Assembly (NCBI RefSeq): GCF_023973825.1
Contig: NW_027122925.1
Span: 124,001 to 188,000, forward strand
Direction: 5' to 3'
Source: Plasmodium brasilianum
Lineage: Eukaryota; Apicomplexa; Aconoidasida; Haemosporida; Plasmodiidae
Length of the DNA stretch: 64,000 nucleotides
The position numbers were made by a program, and so were the translations under genes. The notes beneath the pieces were generated by a model, which saw only the letters and a list, made by a program, of their open reading frames with translations, searched no databases and was not told the DNA's origin. How positions within the stretch are numbered: the first letter of the stretch is position 1; each line of letters opens with the position of its first letter. Of this stretch, positions 14,349-28,483 are shown in pieces.

Positions 14349-14887
14349 AAGACATCATAGTATATTCCCTTCTTTTTATTATTTCATAACAAGACACTTT
14401 TGTTTATGATTTAAAATTAATAAAACTTTTTTTTAATTCCCTAAATAAAAAATAATTTATACTGGAGAAAGATAAAAAATATAAAGCACCATTTCTTATA
14501 AAATATATATAATTTAACATAAAAATTTAATAAAATCATATAAATTGTTTTTTTATGTACTAATTTTAACACACAAACGTATACTTTTTATAATAATTTA
14601 TTATAATATGTATATACATATATATACATACGAAGTCATAATATTTATCATGATGAAAATATATCTTAAAGTACAAAATAAAAAACAGGAAAAATTAAAA
14701 TCCACAATAAATCTAAGAAAATATTTTTTTACAGTGATTTATTAAAATGTCCTTCTGTATGCACATTTATGTATATAATTTTTGCAATTATATATATATT
14801 TATTTTACATATTATTAAATATACTAGATATATTAGTTCTTATTGAATATTTATTTACGGAAAAAATCATTATCTCTTTGGTATCTT

Positions 14888-15848
14888 TTACCTTTGCTTG
14901 AACTTAATTCTTTCATATTTTTTAACTTTTTTATGGTAATATACAATTCGTAATACAATTGTAACACCCAATATAAAGAGAGGTAGAAAATAAATTAGAC
15001 TACGAAAAAAAGGAATAACAATGAAGGACGTTCCCTTATTTGCTTGAGTTTTTCCTACTATTCTACCCAACCACCAGAAAGGGGATTTCCATAACCACTC
15101 TTTTAAATTATTTGTCCAACCTTTACCAAGATAGTCTCCCAATGCCTTGTAGAACTCAGTTACAAGTGCAAAACTCCCAGACAAATCTAATATAAGGGGT
15201 ATTATTAGTAAGAAAAACAATAATAACGGTAAAACGATTCGTAATCGGTACTTTTTAAATATTATTTTTTTGTAAAGTTTATTACTAGTTGTCCTGTTAT
15301 TTTTAAGAAAATCTTCATAATCAAGTTCTTTGAATATTTTTTTTTCTAAATGGGAATATTTTTTTGTTTCAAATATACAGGATTTATTTTTCATAGATTG
15401 TTTATTACCTTTAACATTATATAATGGACTTCCATTTGATTGTTTCATGGTTTCTGTATTCCTTTTTTTATTACTATATATATCTTTTTTATTGTTATCT
15501 TTATTTGGTATATCTTCTTTTAAACATACAATACTTGAATCCTTAACTTGCTTATATTTTGCCAATAAACGATAATATCTTGTATATAATTTTCTACGAT
15601 TATTGTAGCATTCATTCAAAGATTTCTCGTGCGTACTCTAAAAAAACAAAAATAAAATTATAATATGATCAAATAAATAATATCATACTAAAAAAAAATT
15701 ATTAATATAAAACTCTAAAAATATAAATAATACATATATATCTATATAAAATTATTATAACCACATAAGTGTGAAAATGAAATATCCAACTTAAAAGGAC
15801 AAACGTAACAAATTTAATAAATGACAGTGATTTAATTTTTTGCTCCAT
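14888..15848 (-). CDS. fam-l: fam-l protein, intact
   Basis: Two exons on the - strand: 15762-15848 (29 codons, M-E-Q-K-I-K start with a hydrophobic core) and 14888-15637. The 124-bp intron is spliced at phase 0 (gtg|GTTATA, ttttttag|AGT); about 278 residues. Exon 2 has no early ATG, so splicing to exon 1 is needed. An R-L-L-A-K export-like motif falls at 52-56. The fam-l core follows: FETKKYSHLEKKIFKELDY, FLKNNR and KKIIFKKY. Two membrane segments lie near 162-182 and 242-263, and the basic tail is YYHKKVKKYERIKFKQR. The segment between the membrane spans is Trp-rich. Predicted exported membrane protein of unknown function. The conserved upstream element is 402 bp from the start codon. Confidence 0.94.
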
Positions 15849-16249
15849 TATATAGATCATTAATATTTAAATATACCAAACATTGATTCATTTGACTACA
15901 ATAAAATATTCTTTTAATAATAAAGAACACTATTATTTATTATTTAATTCTTTTTTATTTTATTTTCCCGTAAAAAATAAAAATTTTATAATTACAATTA
16001 CTTATACAACAGAAACAAAAAATAATGACTTCGAAAATGAACTATAAATGTTTTATAAAAATGCTATTTTTAAAACATTATCTTTAATTAAAATAATATA
16101 AATTTAATTCATTAAGATATATGAAAAATACATGAATTTTTTTATTTAATGCAGTGAAGTAATTAAATAATTTCTTTATCAGCTTTTATCAAAAACCTTA
16201 TATATATTCTTTCATAATATTTATATGTATTGAGTATATAGAAATTATA

Positions 16250-16271
16250 GAATGTAGAGAATATAGATGAT
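16250..16271 (-). promoter_or_regulatory. Conserved upstream element, copy 2
   Basis: The + strand reads GTAGAGAATATAGATGAT, one base from the consensus, 402 bp upstream of the fam-l ATG at 15848. Confidence 0.6.
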
Positions 16272-18449
16272 TATTACTTCTAGATATTAGGAGAAGTATC
16301 TCTTATTTAAATGACGTTTTCCTTATAATAATTATAACATATTGAAAATCATATTTTGTACCAATTTTTTTCTTATTTGTGGCAGTGGCACCATTTACTT
16401 TATAAACATATGCATTTATTTATGCTATACAACATATTTAAAATATTAAATATATGACGTATCACTTAATATAGTAAAAAACAATAAATTGAAAAGGTAA
16501 ATAAATACCGATCTTTTATTTTTGTAATATCATTTTTCAAGGGTATAGTATTTAATTAGTTATATTTTGTAATAATATTTATAAATGTAAAATTGTTAAA
16601 TTTGTGGATTAAATAATAGATATATTCTTTTAGCTAATATATACATTCAGAAGAAATATATTAAATAAAAATTGAGTAATAGTTGTATAAAGAATGTTCA
16701 CATAAGCAAAATGCTTATAGAATAATACACTTGTTTAATTATGTCATATGTATTCATGAACATAATATTTTCTTATTAATATATTATATCATAGTTATTT
16801 AAGCAATTCTTATACAAAAGTATTATATCCCTTATTTATATAGGACAAAAAGTAAATCACAATTTTTAATAGAAATCCTAATTTAATTATAAAACTTCAT
16901 ATATTCTCAAATTCATAATGTTATATTAATATTTAATTTTTAAATGAGAATTATATCATTATTTAGTTATAATTTAATACTTGAACTATAAATAAATTTA
17001 GAAATTTATTAATACATTCTTATTTCATATAACTTATTAAATATATAATTTTCAAAATAAGTTTTTTATGAAGATGTTTTGTTATGTTTGCATTTAAATA
17101 AAAAGTACAACTTAGCACAAAAAATAAAATAATTCTGATTTTACTAAATAAAAAAGTAATCATATATTAAAATTAAAAGCAATATAACATATATTTATTA
17201 ATAGGATCAAAAATGAAAACATACAACCTTTAAAAAAATAAGAATAGAAATGGTTAAATATATAAATTACTTTATTTGATGAGTTAAAATACACTGATTA
17301 CGATATAATATAATAGCTTAGATGTCACATATATATTATAATAAAAACCCAAAAGAAACAATTACATATGTAATTTTTGCAAGTTAGGTATATATCTTTA
17401 TTCTGATTATTGAACAATTTGAATTTCACATTTTAATGAATCAAGAAAATATTATTACATATATATATATGTAAAGAATAATTAATTGTAATACAAAAAA
17501 AAAAATATAGAAACATGAAGACCCTTAATATTATTTAACATATATCTTATTACTTTTTTGTGTAAACATGTACCTGTACAATATCAACGTTTCATAAAAA
17601 AAAATTTATATTTATACGACAGTTAATTTTTGCTAACATATTTTCATTAATCATAAAAGAAAAATCTATTAGATACAAGGAAAAAGGTATTTTTTAAAAC
17701 TATCTATCAATTGTAAATATGCTTTAATTTTATCTTTTTCAACTTCAGCGATACATTTTAGAATTTTAATAGTATATAAAGAATTAAAATGCATAAAACG
17801 TAACTAATAACCATACAATTGTAACACTTTATTGAGAATTAAATAATCTCTTTAGTACATGTCACCCTAATATATATTACAAATTTACTAATGAAATATG
17901 AAATAAAAATATAATAAAAATACGATAGAAAATGTATTCAATATAGTAAATTCTAAAATATTACTCATATATTCTGAAAGCTTTAAACTTTTTTTCTTGG
18001 TAATACAGACATATTTTGTGTTATAATATATATGAATAAATGCTCTGTATAGTTTTTTTTTAATGATATATCTCTCACTATATATGCCTTGAATATAATG
18101 GATATGCATTTCATGAATATTTTTTTGGATGCAGTTCTTGATGTATCATCATCTTTACATTAATACATTCGATGATCTTTTAATTCAACATTACCTCTTT
18201 GTATTAGGAATTATCATATACATTATGTTCTAATATATCTTTAATTATATATTATTTCTTCCTTTCTAATTTTCTGAAAATATTATAACAGTTATAGAAA
18301 CTAATAATCCATTTCCACTGTTCTAATTATGTAAATGATTATAAAAGTTTTATTACAATGAAAGGAAGGTATTTTTATTATTTATAAGGTGATAAAGTTC
18401 TTTACTCATAATAATAATTATCTTATAGGTGTATATTTGAGCATACAAT

Positions 18450-18569
18450 ATGCAGGAACAAAAATTTAAGACAAATTTTATGTTAGCTTATTATACTGCA
18501 CCAATGAATTGCGGACATGTACTTCTAAAAGGGATAGATTTAAGTGATTTTGCTAATATAAAACATTAA
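18450..18569 (+). other. Isolated 39-codon ORF of unusual composition
   Basis: An ATG-started frame of 39 codons, preceded by an in-frame TGA at 18438-18440, includes M-N-C-G-H-V-L-L-K-G-I-D-L-S-D-F-A. Its residue use (Gly, Ala, Asp, His, Cys, Val) and about 27% G+C differ from the Ile/Lys/Asn/Tyr frames around it. It could be a relic exon or a small gene; no family is recognised. Confidence 0.3.
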
Positions 18570-20624
18570 TTGTTTCCATTGAAGATGGATTTATTTATTT
18601 TTATAATACATGAATTTTGTTAAAAATTCTACATTATATTCACATGTTAGTAACATAAGCGTATAGTAATTTCCATAGTTATTTTATTTTTTTAAAAATT
18701 AGAAAATTCCATGAATAGTGTACAAGATATAAAAAACTATGATAATCTAAAAAATATTTTTTTATATATTTCCAATAAATTTATTATTAAAAAAAGAAGC
18801 ATTAAAATGATATTTCAGAAAACTAATTTTCTTAATGAATGATCAAAAAACATATTTATTTTAATAACCTGACAGTACATATCTAAATTTTTGTTATTAA
18901 TACTTTTCAGAAAAATTACAAAATGGCTTTTTTGATACACAAAAATTTTATTTTATAATTAGCATAAAAAAATCAGATATTCTTTGAGAATGATAATATT
19001 AGCATATATTAGGAATATAGTTATTATATTTTTAAAGAAATTCCATATAATAAGCTTAATTATTTATACATGTCACACTTTTTAAACACTATTTTACAAA
19101 CGAAAAATACAAATAGTTGTGTAAGATAAAAGAGTATCCATAAGATGGAAACGAAATATAAAAAATGTTATTTTTTATAGCTAAAATTATAACCTAATAT
19201 GTACCATATATATACGACATGTAAAATATTTGTAGAAGAATAATTTTAAAAGTATATTCTAGAATTTAATTCAAATAAAAAATTATAATATTTTAAAGAG
19301 CTTTATTCAATTTAGCACTTTTATACAATTGTATATTATTATTATAAATAGAATATAATAATTTCTATATAATTAAAAAACAAGTATTTTATTTATTATA
19401 ACTAAAATAAAATTTATTTAATTTATTAATTAATTAATATTATTTTTTTTCTTTTTGGTTAAAATATATGTTATTTTATAATATATAGAGAAATAGTAAT
19501 ATTAAAAAAACATAAGAATGATGCACAATTATATGTAATAAGAAATATTTTTTTAGTAATTATGATTAATAAAGGGAAAATTATTATAAACAAATTATAT
19601 CAAATAAAATAATTTACAACGGAAAATAATATAATTAAGAAATAGAAAAAGATAATATATAGTATAACATATTATAAAATTTAGAAAAACTTTTGACGCA
19701 TTATATATCCTTTTAACACTTTTATGGTCGATATTGTAATGTACATAATTTTTGTTGGCATGTAAATAAATATTACTTAAAATAACATATTATATTAAAA
19801 CTACTATGTGACATACTCAAATAAATTAAATTGGGCTTTTAATGAAATATATCTATAAAAGCAAAACTATTTATATTTCATACAGTTTGTTTAATATAAT
19901 AAACGTAGATAATTATAAAAATGTAATATAAAAAATATATTATGTTTATTATATAATAACAGATGCTAATTTGTGTATGTAAACAAGTTAAACATAATTA
20001 ATTAAAAATAAATATAAAATATTCTTAAATTTACATATGCTACATAATATACATTACACTGGACCATTATAGAAAAATAACATAATTATTATTTTATTTC
20101 GTGTTTTTGTAAATATATGCACTATATAAATTTATATATTTAGATATATATATATTTGTCAAGATACTTGGTTAAAGACATTTATATGATACTTTCATTT
20201 GGATAACAACTTGTCAAAATTTACAAATTTGTATTGATGTACAAAAGTATAACACAACTTAATTATTAAAACTTCCTATTATGAAGATTATATAATTATA
20301 ATAATTACATGAATATAATAAGCATTTTTTTAATTATTATTTTCTATGCTTTCTTATAACTAATTCAGTTGATATTTTTTAGCAGCTTTCGTATTTTGTT
20401 TTTTAATTACTTTATGCATGTTATATTAATTAATTATATTAACGTCCATTTAAATTAAATAATTATGTGCATTCATAAAAATTAAAGATTTATCAATAAA
20501 TAATTTCCCTTTTATTTGAAATAACTAATTAGTTAGTTAGTAATTGCATACGATATTAATCAATGGTATTATTAAATATAAATATTCATTTTATAAATGT
20601 ACATATATGAGTTCTCATATATAT

Positions 20625-20654
20625 GTATTAATATTAATATTAATATTAATATTA
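20625..20654. repeat. TTAATA hexamer tandem repeat
   Basis: About five direct copies of a TATTAA unit, ending at attagtccct. It is preceded by a near-palindromic acatatatgag / ctcatatatatgt pair. Confidence 0.8.
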
Positions 20655-20899
20655 GTCCCTTAATTCTTATTGACTTTTTTTAGATTTGGTGTAATTTGTA
20701 ATAATAATTTATCACAATTATTACTTTTATATAAATAATTTATGTTTCTTCTAATTAGAGATATTACTAACGATGTAATAATAATGACAAATATGACTTT
20801 TTTAATTTCAATATTTTATTTAAATATAAATTATTGTAATTTATATATATTTTCAGTGAAATTATTAATCTCTTATTTTTTCATTCAGTAATAATTTTT

Positions 20900-23150
20900 A
20901 TTGTAGAATATACCTCTCCTACAATACTATTACAACTATAAATTCTATGAGATATGTTCGGGCAAACATATATTTGATAATGTGATCACTGAAATAAGGA
21001 TTATTCTAATTTTTATCTATATGTATTTCATTCTGCTCGAGAACGTTCTGACATCAATTTATTCTAATTAACTTTTTTGTTTCAAAACATACTAAATCTT
21101 TTCTTATTACCAATAAATTTATTCATATTAAACTAATGCGATGTTTAAAAAAAAAAAAAAAAAAAACAATAACTATAGTTAAAATGGTTTTTCTCTTAGT
21201 ATCAAATGAATAATTTCATAATATGCATAAATGTATAAGTAATTTGCTTGTACAATATTTTTTATTATTACTTCTGTGTGCATCCTTATATACATGTTTA
21301 TATGTGATGCATATTATAAGCACGTGCATCCACTCGTAAGACCAACCTATGCATTTGTCTATATGTAAATTGTTTTCATGGAACTCTAACAAAATAATAT
21401 CTTGTACCTTTCCATTTTTTACTTTTTAATTTGTTCTTTCTGAATGCTTATAACAATTATGCTAATTAAAAACCTTTATAAGAATCTTTAATAAAAGTAA
21501 TCACATGTAAATTTACAAATGTGACTTATTATAAAATAGAGCTATTGTTAAACGAATTATCTATACAACTAATTAATTTAATCAACAACACGTTTATTTT
21601 GCCTTAACATCTATATACTTTATTCTTCCTTTTGTTAACAACATTAAGAGAAATATACTTTTTAATGAATTTCATACATTGGTGATATTACCTTGTCATA
21701 TATTAGAGTACTATCATTCGTCTCATTCTATCTTATATGCATGAACACTTACATGAGTACATGTACATCAGGAGAGCATAAGGAGTAATGTGAGAAAAAA
21801 TACGTAAATAAATTTCCAGCATACAAATGTTTATATGTACATATATATGTATATGCATACGTTTACAACTTAAAAATGTAAACAAGCTAAAACATCAAAA
21901 GAAGAATAGTACAAAAAAAAATATATATATTCATAAGTGCTATATGTATAAATACGCATTCAATCATGAATAATACAATCTTATGTATCCACACAATTAT
22001 GCATACAATTGTATACACAAACCATTTTCATTTATTTATGTACGCAATATTACCTTTCGATAAAAAATGTATTATTAGTTATATTTTTTTTTAAAAGTTT
22101 AAGTACACATTAGAGCCTCTATAAATATATTTTACAGATGGAGTCAATATATAAAAAATGTATGTATATATAGGCAAAACATTATCACAAAAAGAAATTC
22201 CTCAAAAAATATTATAAGGCTGAATATATAAAACATGCAATATAAAATGCATTTTATTTTTTCTATTTTAATTTTTTTATATACACTCTGTGGAAGAGAA
22301 AGTGATTAAATGAACTTTTGTAATTATGCGAAAGAATAATTCAAAGTACATAACTACGTATAAAAGTATATATTCATTTATGAAACATAAAACGGCACTT
22401 ATGAGAAAATATGTAAATTGATACATCACATTATGAGATGCATGTATGTTCATGTGTATGTACGTATACTTATACATATGCATATATATATGTATTAGCT
22501 ATAGAAGCTTGTGTAACAAATATAAATTCTTTAATATATATGATTTCATTTCTTATATTCCCAATTTCCAAATACATAATTAGAAGCTAATTTTCTCAGT
22601 TTTTCTCCTTTTTATGAGAATAAAGGGAAAAACAAATAATTTAGAAAAATATTTTATTTAAATTATCTTCCTTTTTTTTCTGACTCATTCATTAAACACA
22701 TACGTTTATATCCATCATCGTTTTTAGAAAAATATATTTGTAACTGTTGTCTTAACGTATAAATACAAAAAAATATAATAGCTTTAAAATTAGCAGTTAT
22801 AAATTCGTATTTTGTTTCATAAGATATCACATTTTATATGATTTATTGTTCTTTTTTTTCTTATTTTTTTGTTTTGGAATTTCTCCTGTCCATCTTTGCT
22901 ATGTTTGGTTTCTCTTCTCCATCTTCTCCTTTCCCTGCGTAACTTTCTTGATGAATAAATGATCTTCATAGAGGTATATGTAATCCAAAAAAGAATTTGT
23001 ATTATTCATATCTATCATTTTCTTAATGCTTACATATATATAATGTTTATTCGTGAAATTCTACTTTATTATTTTTATTAATATTTATGAACATACACTC
23101 CACGAATACATATCGATACAATGAAATAATGCACACAATGTGTACAAAAT
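20900..23150. other. GC-richer, higher-complexity non-coding block
   Basis: Base composition and sequence complexity rise here; for example 22861-22980 has about 41 G or C in 120 bases, with a pyrimidine-rich + strand (TTCTCCTGTCCATC, TCTCTTCTCCATCTTCTCC). ATGCAT and TGTATATGCATAC-like words are common. No frame stays open. It may be a displaced intergenic segment, a non-coding RNA locus or an eroded gene. Confidence 0.35.
21147..21166 (+). repeat. Poly-A run of 20
   Basis: Twenty consecutive A residues; the length is prone to assembly error. Confidence 0.9.
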
Positions 23151-24318
23151 AAAAAAAATTTTACAATTATTAATATATATATCACAACAGTTATTATATC
23201 AGTTTATATTATATCCACAATTCATTGACTTCGTCATAGTAGTAGAACGCAAATTCTACTTTTTCTTAAATTTAATAATTTTTACACCTTGTATTCCATT
23301 AAAATTTAAAAATATTTTATTTTTTAATTTTAATTTTTCAATATTAAATGCAAAAAAAGTTGAAACAAAAAAATGAGATAAAAGTTAGAAGTATAAATCT
23401 GCGATAAAAACAAAAAATCGAGAATATGAAGAACTTATTACAAGTATATGCGCATATGGAATTTATATTCAGTATTCATATACACATATAAATACTTTAA
23501 AATTATTCAAAAATTACTAATAAACAAAAAGAAAAATAATAATATATGCATATATATATCGTAAAATAATTATTTTACATGCATATATATATAATACACA
23601 CAGAAGAAAATATTTTAATAATATATAGTAACACTTCATATTATATAACAAAAAACACAAATATTTTATATTAAATTCTTATTAGCTGTTTTTTCACTTT
23701 CATTACTCATTAATGATTGCATATATAAGTCTCAAAATTCATATCACTATAGTATATTTTTCCAAAGAAAAAAATATCTACATGTTATATCATTAACTGA
23801 ATAAATCTTCTTAATTTTTTTTTGTAAATAAAATAAATAAAATATATATTAACATTATCTCATATTTTTCATTAGAAACTCTAAAAAAATAAATTTAATA
23901 TATTAATATTAGTTACGAATATTAGGAAAAAAACATTATTATTCTAAAATAAAATACATTATACTTAAATAACTCTGATACAGAAAATATATAATATTTT
24001 ACTAATAGAACTAACTAAAACTTACATCACTAAAAAAACAAGGTTATGTACCAAAAAATTAACTAAAATATAATTAAAAAAAAATTTTAATTAAATTTTA
24101 TTTAGAAAAGTAGAATTATAAATATAAATGAATTATTAGTTATCAATATAAATTATGCGTATTTATATACATCTCAAAATACATATTAACTCCTTATTTA
24201 ATATATTTGTATACATTGAAAATAGGAAATATATATATAAATATATATACGCATTATTATATTAATGCAGAAAAACATATATTGTTTCAATATTGTTAAT
24301 GACTACATAGATTTTTAC

Positions 24319-24319
<1 letters not shown>

Positions 24320-24347
<28 letters not shown>
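24320..24347. repeat. (TA)n microsatellite
   Basis: An uninterrupted TA run of about 14 units about 1 kb downstream of the second fam-l gene. Confidence 0.9.
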
Positions 24348-24351
<4 letters not shown>

Positions 24352-24987
24352 CTTAAAATTTTACAATTAAAAAAAAAAAAAAATTGTAGATACTGTCTAT
24401 TTATATATGTAAACATTTAATTTATTAATATAATATTTTGATAATGTAAAAAATAAAAATTATATATCTTTTATTTATTTATAAATTTTGAATATAATAT
24501 TTATTTAATTCGCTTTTATAAATTTAGTTAACACCAAATTTAAATTTGATAATGAATGATACTAAATATTCATTTTAATTATAACGTTACACACTCTATT
24601 ATCTGGATGATATATATAAATAATCAACATTTAATAAAGATATTTTTTTTTCATATATATTTATAGCCTCAAATTTATATCATGTAAAAAGTACTAAAAT
24701 TAAATTAAAATGGTTTTTACAATAATTATAACTTATGATATATTTTTCATGAAGCATATTTTATAGGACTAATATTACATCTTATAATTATTAATAGATA
24801 TATATATATACATATCTTCACAATAAAATATATTTATATTCTTCTGTTATATACAAAACAATACACATATATTGCTAATTTAAATCTAAAAATAAAAATT
24901 CTTTGTAACATGATAAAATAACCATTTTGGACTAGAATAACATATAAAATAAAAAGCAACGCATTTTATATGAAATGTAAATTATTA

Positions 24988-25020
24988 CAAGAATTCTATA
25001 AAATAATAATAGTTGCTGAA
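24988..25020 (-). other. Shared 3'-flank block A, fam-l copy at 25.3 kb
   Basis: AATTCTATAAAATAATAATA matches a block seen at the same place after other family members. It ends 320 bp beyond the stop codon of the fam-l gene. Confidence 0.45.
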
Positions 25021-25339
25021 TTATATATTAATTTTAATGTACATGTATATTATTTTTATAAAAATATATTTAAATAAAAAATAAATATAATTGTGACAAA
25101 TACATTTTATTAATATGAACAAATTTTTTATAATACGAATTGAAAAATAATAAAAATTTGAAATAAACTAATAAACGAAAAACGTATTTTACTTATGTAT
25201 AATGAAGGCCGCGTATGTGAATATTTATAAAATTTATGCAATTGTAGTTATTTTTATTAGGAAATCACTAAAGATATTACAGATAATATTTATTATTAAA
25301 AACTTATTTTAAAAGAAAGCATATTACTTACTCTACATT

Positions 25340-26317
25340 TTACATTTTTTTAAACTTAATTTTTTCATATTTCTTAACCTTTTTATGATAAAAAATAATC
25401 CATGTTATAATTGTGACACCCATTATAATGAAAGGTACGAAATAAATTACAGTACCAAATAAATTAGAAAATACCTTGGGTTTGTTATCGCTTCCAAATG
25501 CAGGTGTAAAAAATGGTTTTAAGAATGTAGCCCAAGAACCTCCTATAAGCTTATTAAAATTTAGTCCAAGATTTTTTATCCAATCTTTAGCTCCCAAAAT
25601 ATTTAATACCTTACGCAACATATTTTGAAGTCCAAATTCTCCAGATAAATCTAAAATGAGAGATAAGGATAATAACGAAAACAATAATAGAGGAAGGAAA
25701 AGTCGTAATCCATATTTTTTAAGTATAATTTTTTTGTATAATTTATCACTAATTGTCCTGTTTTTTTTAAGAAACTCCTCATAGTCAAGTTCTCTGAATA
25801 TTTTTTTTTCAAAACGGGAATATTTTTTAGTTCCAAAAATACATGAATTATAGTTCTTATCTTGTTTATGATTTCCCGCTTTATTTAATGAGCTTTTCTT
25901 TGTTGATTTCGTTCTTACTTTTTTGTCATTTTCATTACTACACACACTTTTTTTGTTATTTTCTCCATCATACGGTAAATCATCCTTTATTCCTAAAATA
26001 TTTGAATACATATCCTGTTTATATTTTGAGAGTAATCGACGAACTCTTGTACCTAATTTTCTACGAAAAATGTACATCTCATTCAGAGAGTTGTTAAACA
26101 AACTCTAAAAAAACAAAGTAAACATTAGTTATTTAAAGAATATAAAATTTTATTTCAAGATAACTTATCAATAAAAACAAAACTTGAAAAATAGCAATAA
26201 ACCAAATATTTTCTAATAGAATTATCATACCATATCATTGTTAAAATATGATCTCCAAGGTAAAAAGTTAAAGGCAAAAATGTTAACAAGTAAAAGTATT
26301 ATAATTTTTATTTCCAT
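25340..26317 (-). CDS. fam-l: fam-l protein, intact
   Basis: Exons on the - strand at 26231-26317 and 25340-26104 join in phase 0 over a 126-bp intron (gatatg|GTATGATA, ttttttag|AGT), giving about 283 residues. Exon 1 starts M-E-I-K-I-I and is hydrophobic. An R-L-L-S-K motif lies at 52-56. The fam-l core is clear: TKKYSRFEKKIFRELDY, FLKKNRTIS and LYKKIILKKYGLR. Membrane segments lie near 164-182 and 246-268, and the tail is FYHKKVKKYEKIKFKKM. The region between the spans differs from the other fam-l copies, consistent with diversification of that loop. Likely exported; function unknown. It pairs with the broken fam-m at 28.9 kb, reversing the order seen at 11-16 kb. Its antisense strand is partly open, but those frames are shadows. 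Confidence 0.94.
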
Positions 26318-26733
26318 GATATAGAATTTTAATGCTGTAACTTAATTGGGAAATAATAAATTTACAATGGTATAATATTCTTTTAATAATAAAAAATTAT
26401 TCATTATTTATTTAATATGATTTTCTATTATCCTTTATTGCTTCTTAAAATCATAAAATAAAAAAGGTATATATAATATCTTTAACAGTAGACACAAAGA
26501 AATGTATGATTAAGAATATATAATAGAATTCCTACGTTTATATAACGTTTAAAAAACTAATTTTTATTAAAAAAAAATAATATTAATTCATATATAAATA
26601 TTTAAAATATATAATATATTTATTTAATATGGTAGGGTAATTAAATAATTTTTTATTATTCCATTATGAATAAATTAAAATAAAAATATAAGATTGCTTA
26701 TTATATCCGAATACATAGTTTAAGTAGAATATA

Positions 26734-26755
26734 GAACGTAGAGAATATAGATAAT
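26734..26755 (-). promoter_or_regulatory. Conserved upstream element, copy 3
   Basis: The + strand reads GTAGAGAATATAGATAAT, the best consensus copy, 417 bp upstream of the fam-l ATG at 26317. Confidence 0.6.
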
Positions 26756-28437
26756 ACATTTTCCCTGTGTTGAGATATTAACTAATTTTAGCAATATTTT
26801 TATAATAATAATTCTAATTTAATGAACGTTCTGTTTTTGAAATGTTGAAATTAATGTTATGTAATATTAGTTATCATAATAATCTAATAAGAACAATGCT
26901 AAATGAAGCATAAATCATATAATATTTTATATTATATTAATTACACCACTTTAATTTTTTAATGAGCAATAATATATTTAAAAAAATCTAGTTTTCTGGA
27001 TTATACAAAATCTATAATGTAATATATATTTATAAGTTAAATAAATGATAATTTATTATTTTTTTTATAACAATCTTTGTAAAATACAATTTTAAATTAC
27101 GTTTAATTCATATTGCTTGTAAACGAATTGTTATTATATCTTTGCACTTAATTTATTATATATTCCTTTTTATTAATAAATATATATATATTTTTTTAGA
27201 AGAAATATTAATGCTATATAATAAAGTAAAAAAAAAGTATATATATTAATACTTATACCTACTATTATTGTGATATCCATGGTTCAATATTTCATTTTTT
27301 TCATGTGTTCATATAAAAAAACGCATATATTTTTTTCTTATTGCTTTATTATATTATGCAAACGAAAGTAATATATATAAAATAAAATTAAATAAAAAAT
27401 ACAAAAGTGTAATAAAAAAATAATAAAAGTATTTGTCAACTTATATGCTATACACCAATGAAATACACAATATTAATAATAACATATATACTATTTATAC
27501 TAAAACTAAAAATTCTCTAATAAGATATTACTAATCCTTAGAAATAACCTTAATACTATCTTTCGAACTCTAACCTAAAACCTACGTTTGTATTTATAAA
27601 TTGTGTAAAAAAAAAAAATTCTTATTTTTTTAGTTTTATTTTATTTAATAAATTAGCAGTATAAATAAGAAAGAGTTGTTATTGTTCAATATATATAATA
27701 TTAATTAATATATATTCTTAAATTAATATTAAATAATTACTTATATATTTATATACACTTTAATGTAGCATAAATATATAAATAAATTCATATATATGAA
27801 GAAATTATTATACAAAATATATATCTGCTTTTATTACTTTTTATGATAATTTAGATTATTACAGATATATAATAAATTTTTAGAAATACAATTCTATTGC
27901 AGATAGACAAAAGAATTTGTACATATTATAAATTAATATATTATTAAAATATACTAATTAATTAAATTATTGAATTGCATAAAAAATAAAAACAACATAA
28001 TGCCTTTATTTATAGATTATCAATTTAATATACATTCAATTAATATCTTCAAAATTTGATTAACACTATAATTAAGCACAATAATAAACTGGCAATTTTT
28101 TTTAAAACTTTATTTAATATGATATGGAATCGCAGTTTTACTAAACAATTATAAATAATCGAAATTTACCAAGAATATTTTTTCATTATATATTTATTAT
28201 TTCACGTTTATGTGATTCAAATAATATTAATATATACTGTGAGATAGAAATTTACAAATTGTACTTTATATAAAATATTTTACATGTAATTTATCATATA
28301 AAATAAATATTAATTATTTCTGTAAATTAAACAAAAAAAAAATATATACATATCATTATCAATAAATATATATCATTCATTTCATAAAATATAAAAAAAG
28401 TAAAATTTGTACTAACTAAAGATTATACTACTTTCTG

Positions 28438-28483
28438 TTAATAACCAGAACAATTGACGGTTCTAGACGAGAATGGGTTATTA
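28438..28483. repeat. Nested inverted repeat in a fam-m 3' flank
   Basis: The outer arms TAATAACC (28439-28446) and GGTTATTA (28476-28483) enclose inner arms AGAAC (28447-28451) and GTTCT (28460-28464). The left arm coincides with the conserved TTAATAACC word of the 3' flanks, 441 bp from the stop codon. Confidence 0.5.

Larger units (their letters stand above)
12216..14887. other. Intergenic region between fam-m and fam-l
   Basis: It holds the upstream region of the fam-m gene, including the conserved element at 12620-12641, and the 3' flank of the next fam-l. A TA run occupies about 14322-14348. The + frame at 14545-14745 is low-complexity and unsupported. Confidence 0.6.
15849..25339. other. 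9.5-kb gene desert between two fam-l genes
   Basis: No multi-exon family member is visible. Contents worth noting are the conserved upstream element at 16250-16271, a short GC-richer ORF at 18450-18569, a TTAATA repeat near 20625, a GC-richer non-coding block at about 20900-23150, and A and TA tracts. Frames at 17888-18109, 22277-22483 and 23140-23376 are compositionally random. Confidence 0.55.
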
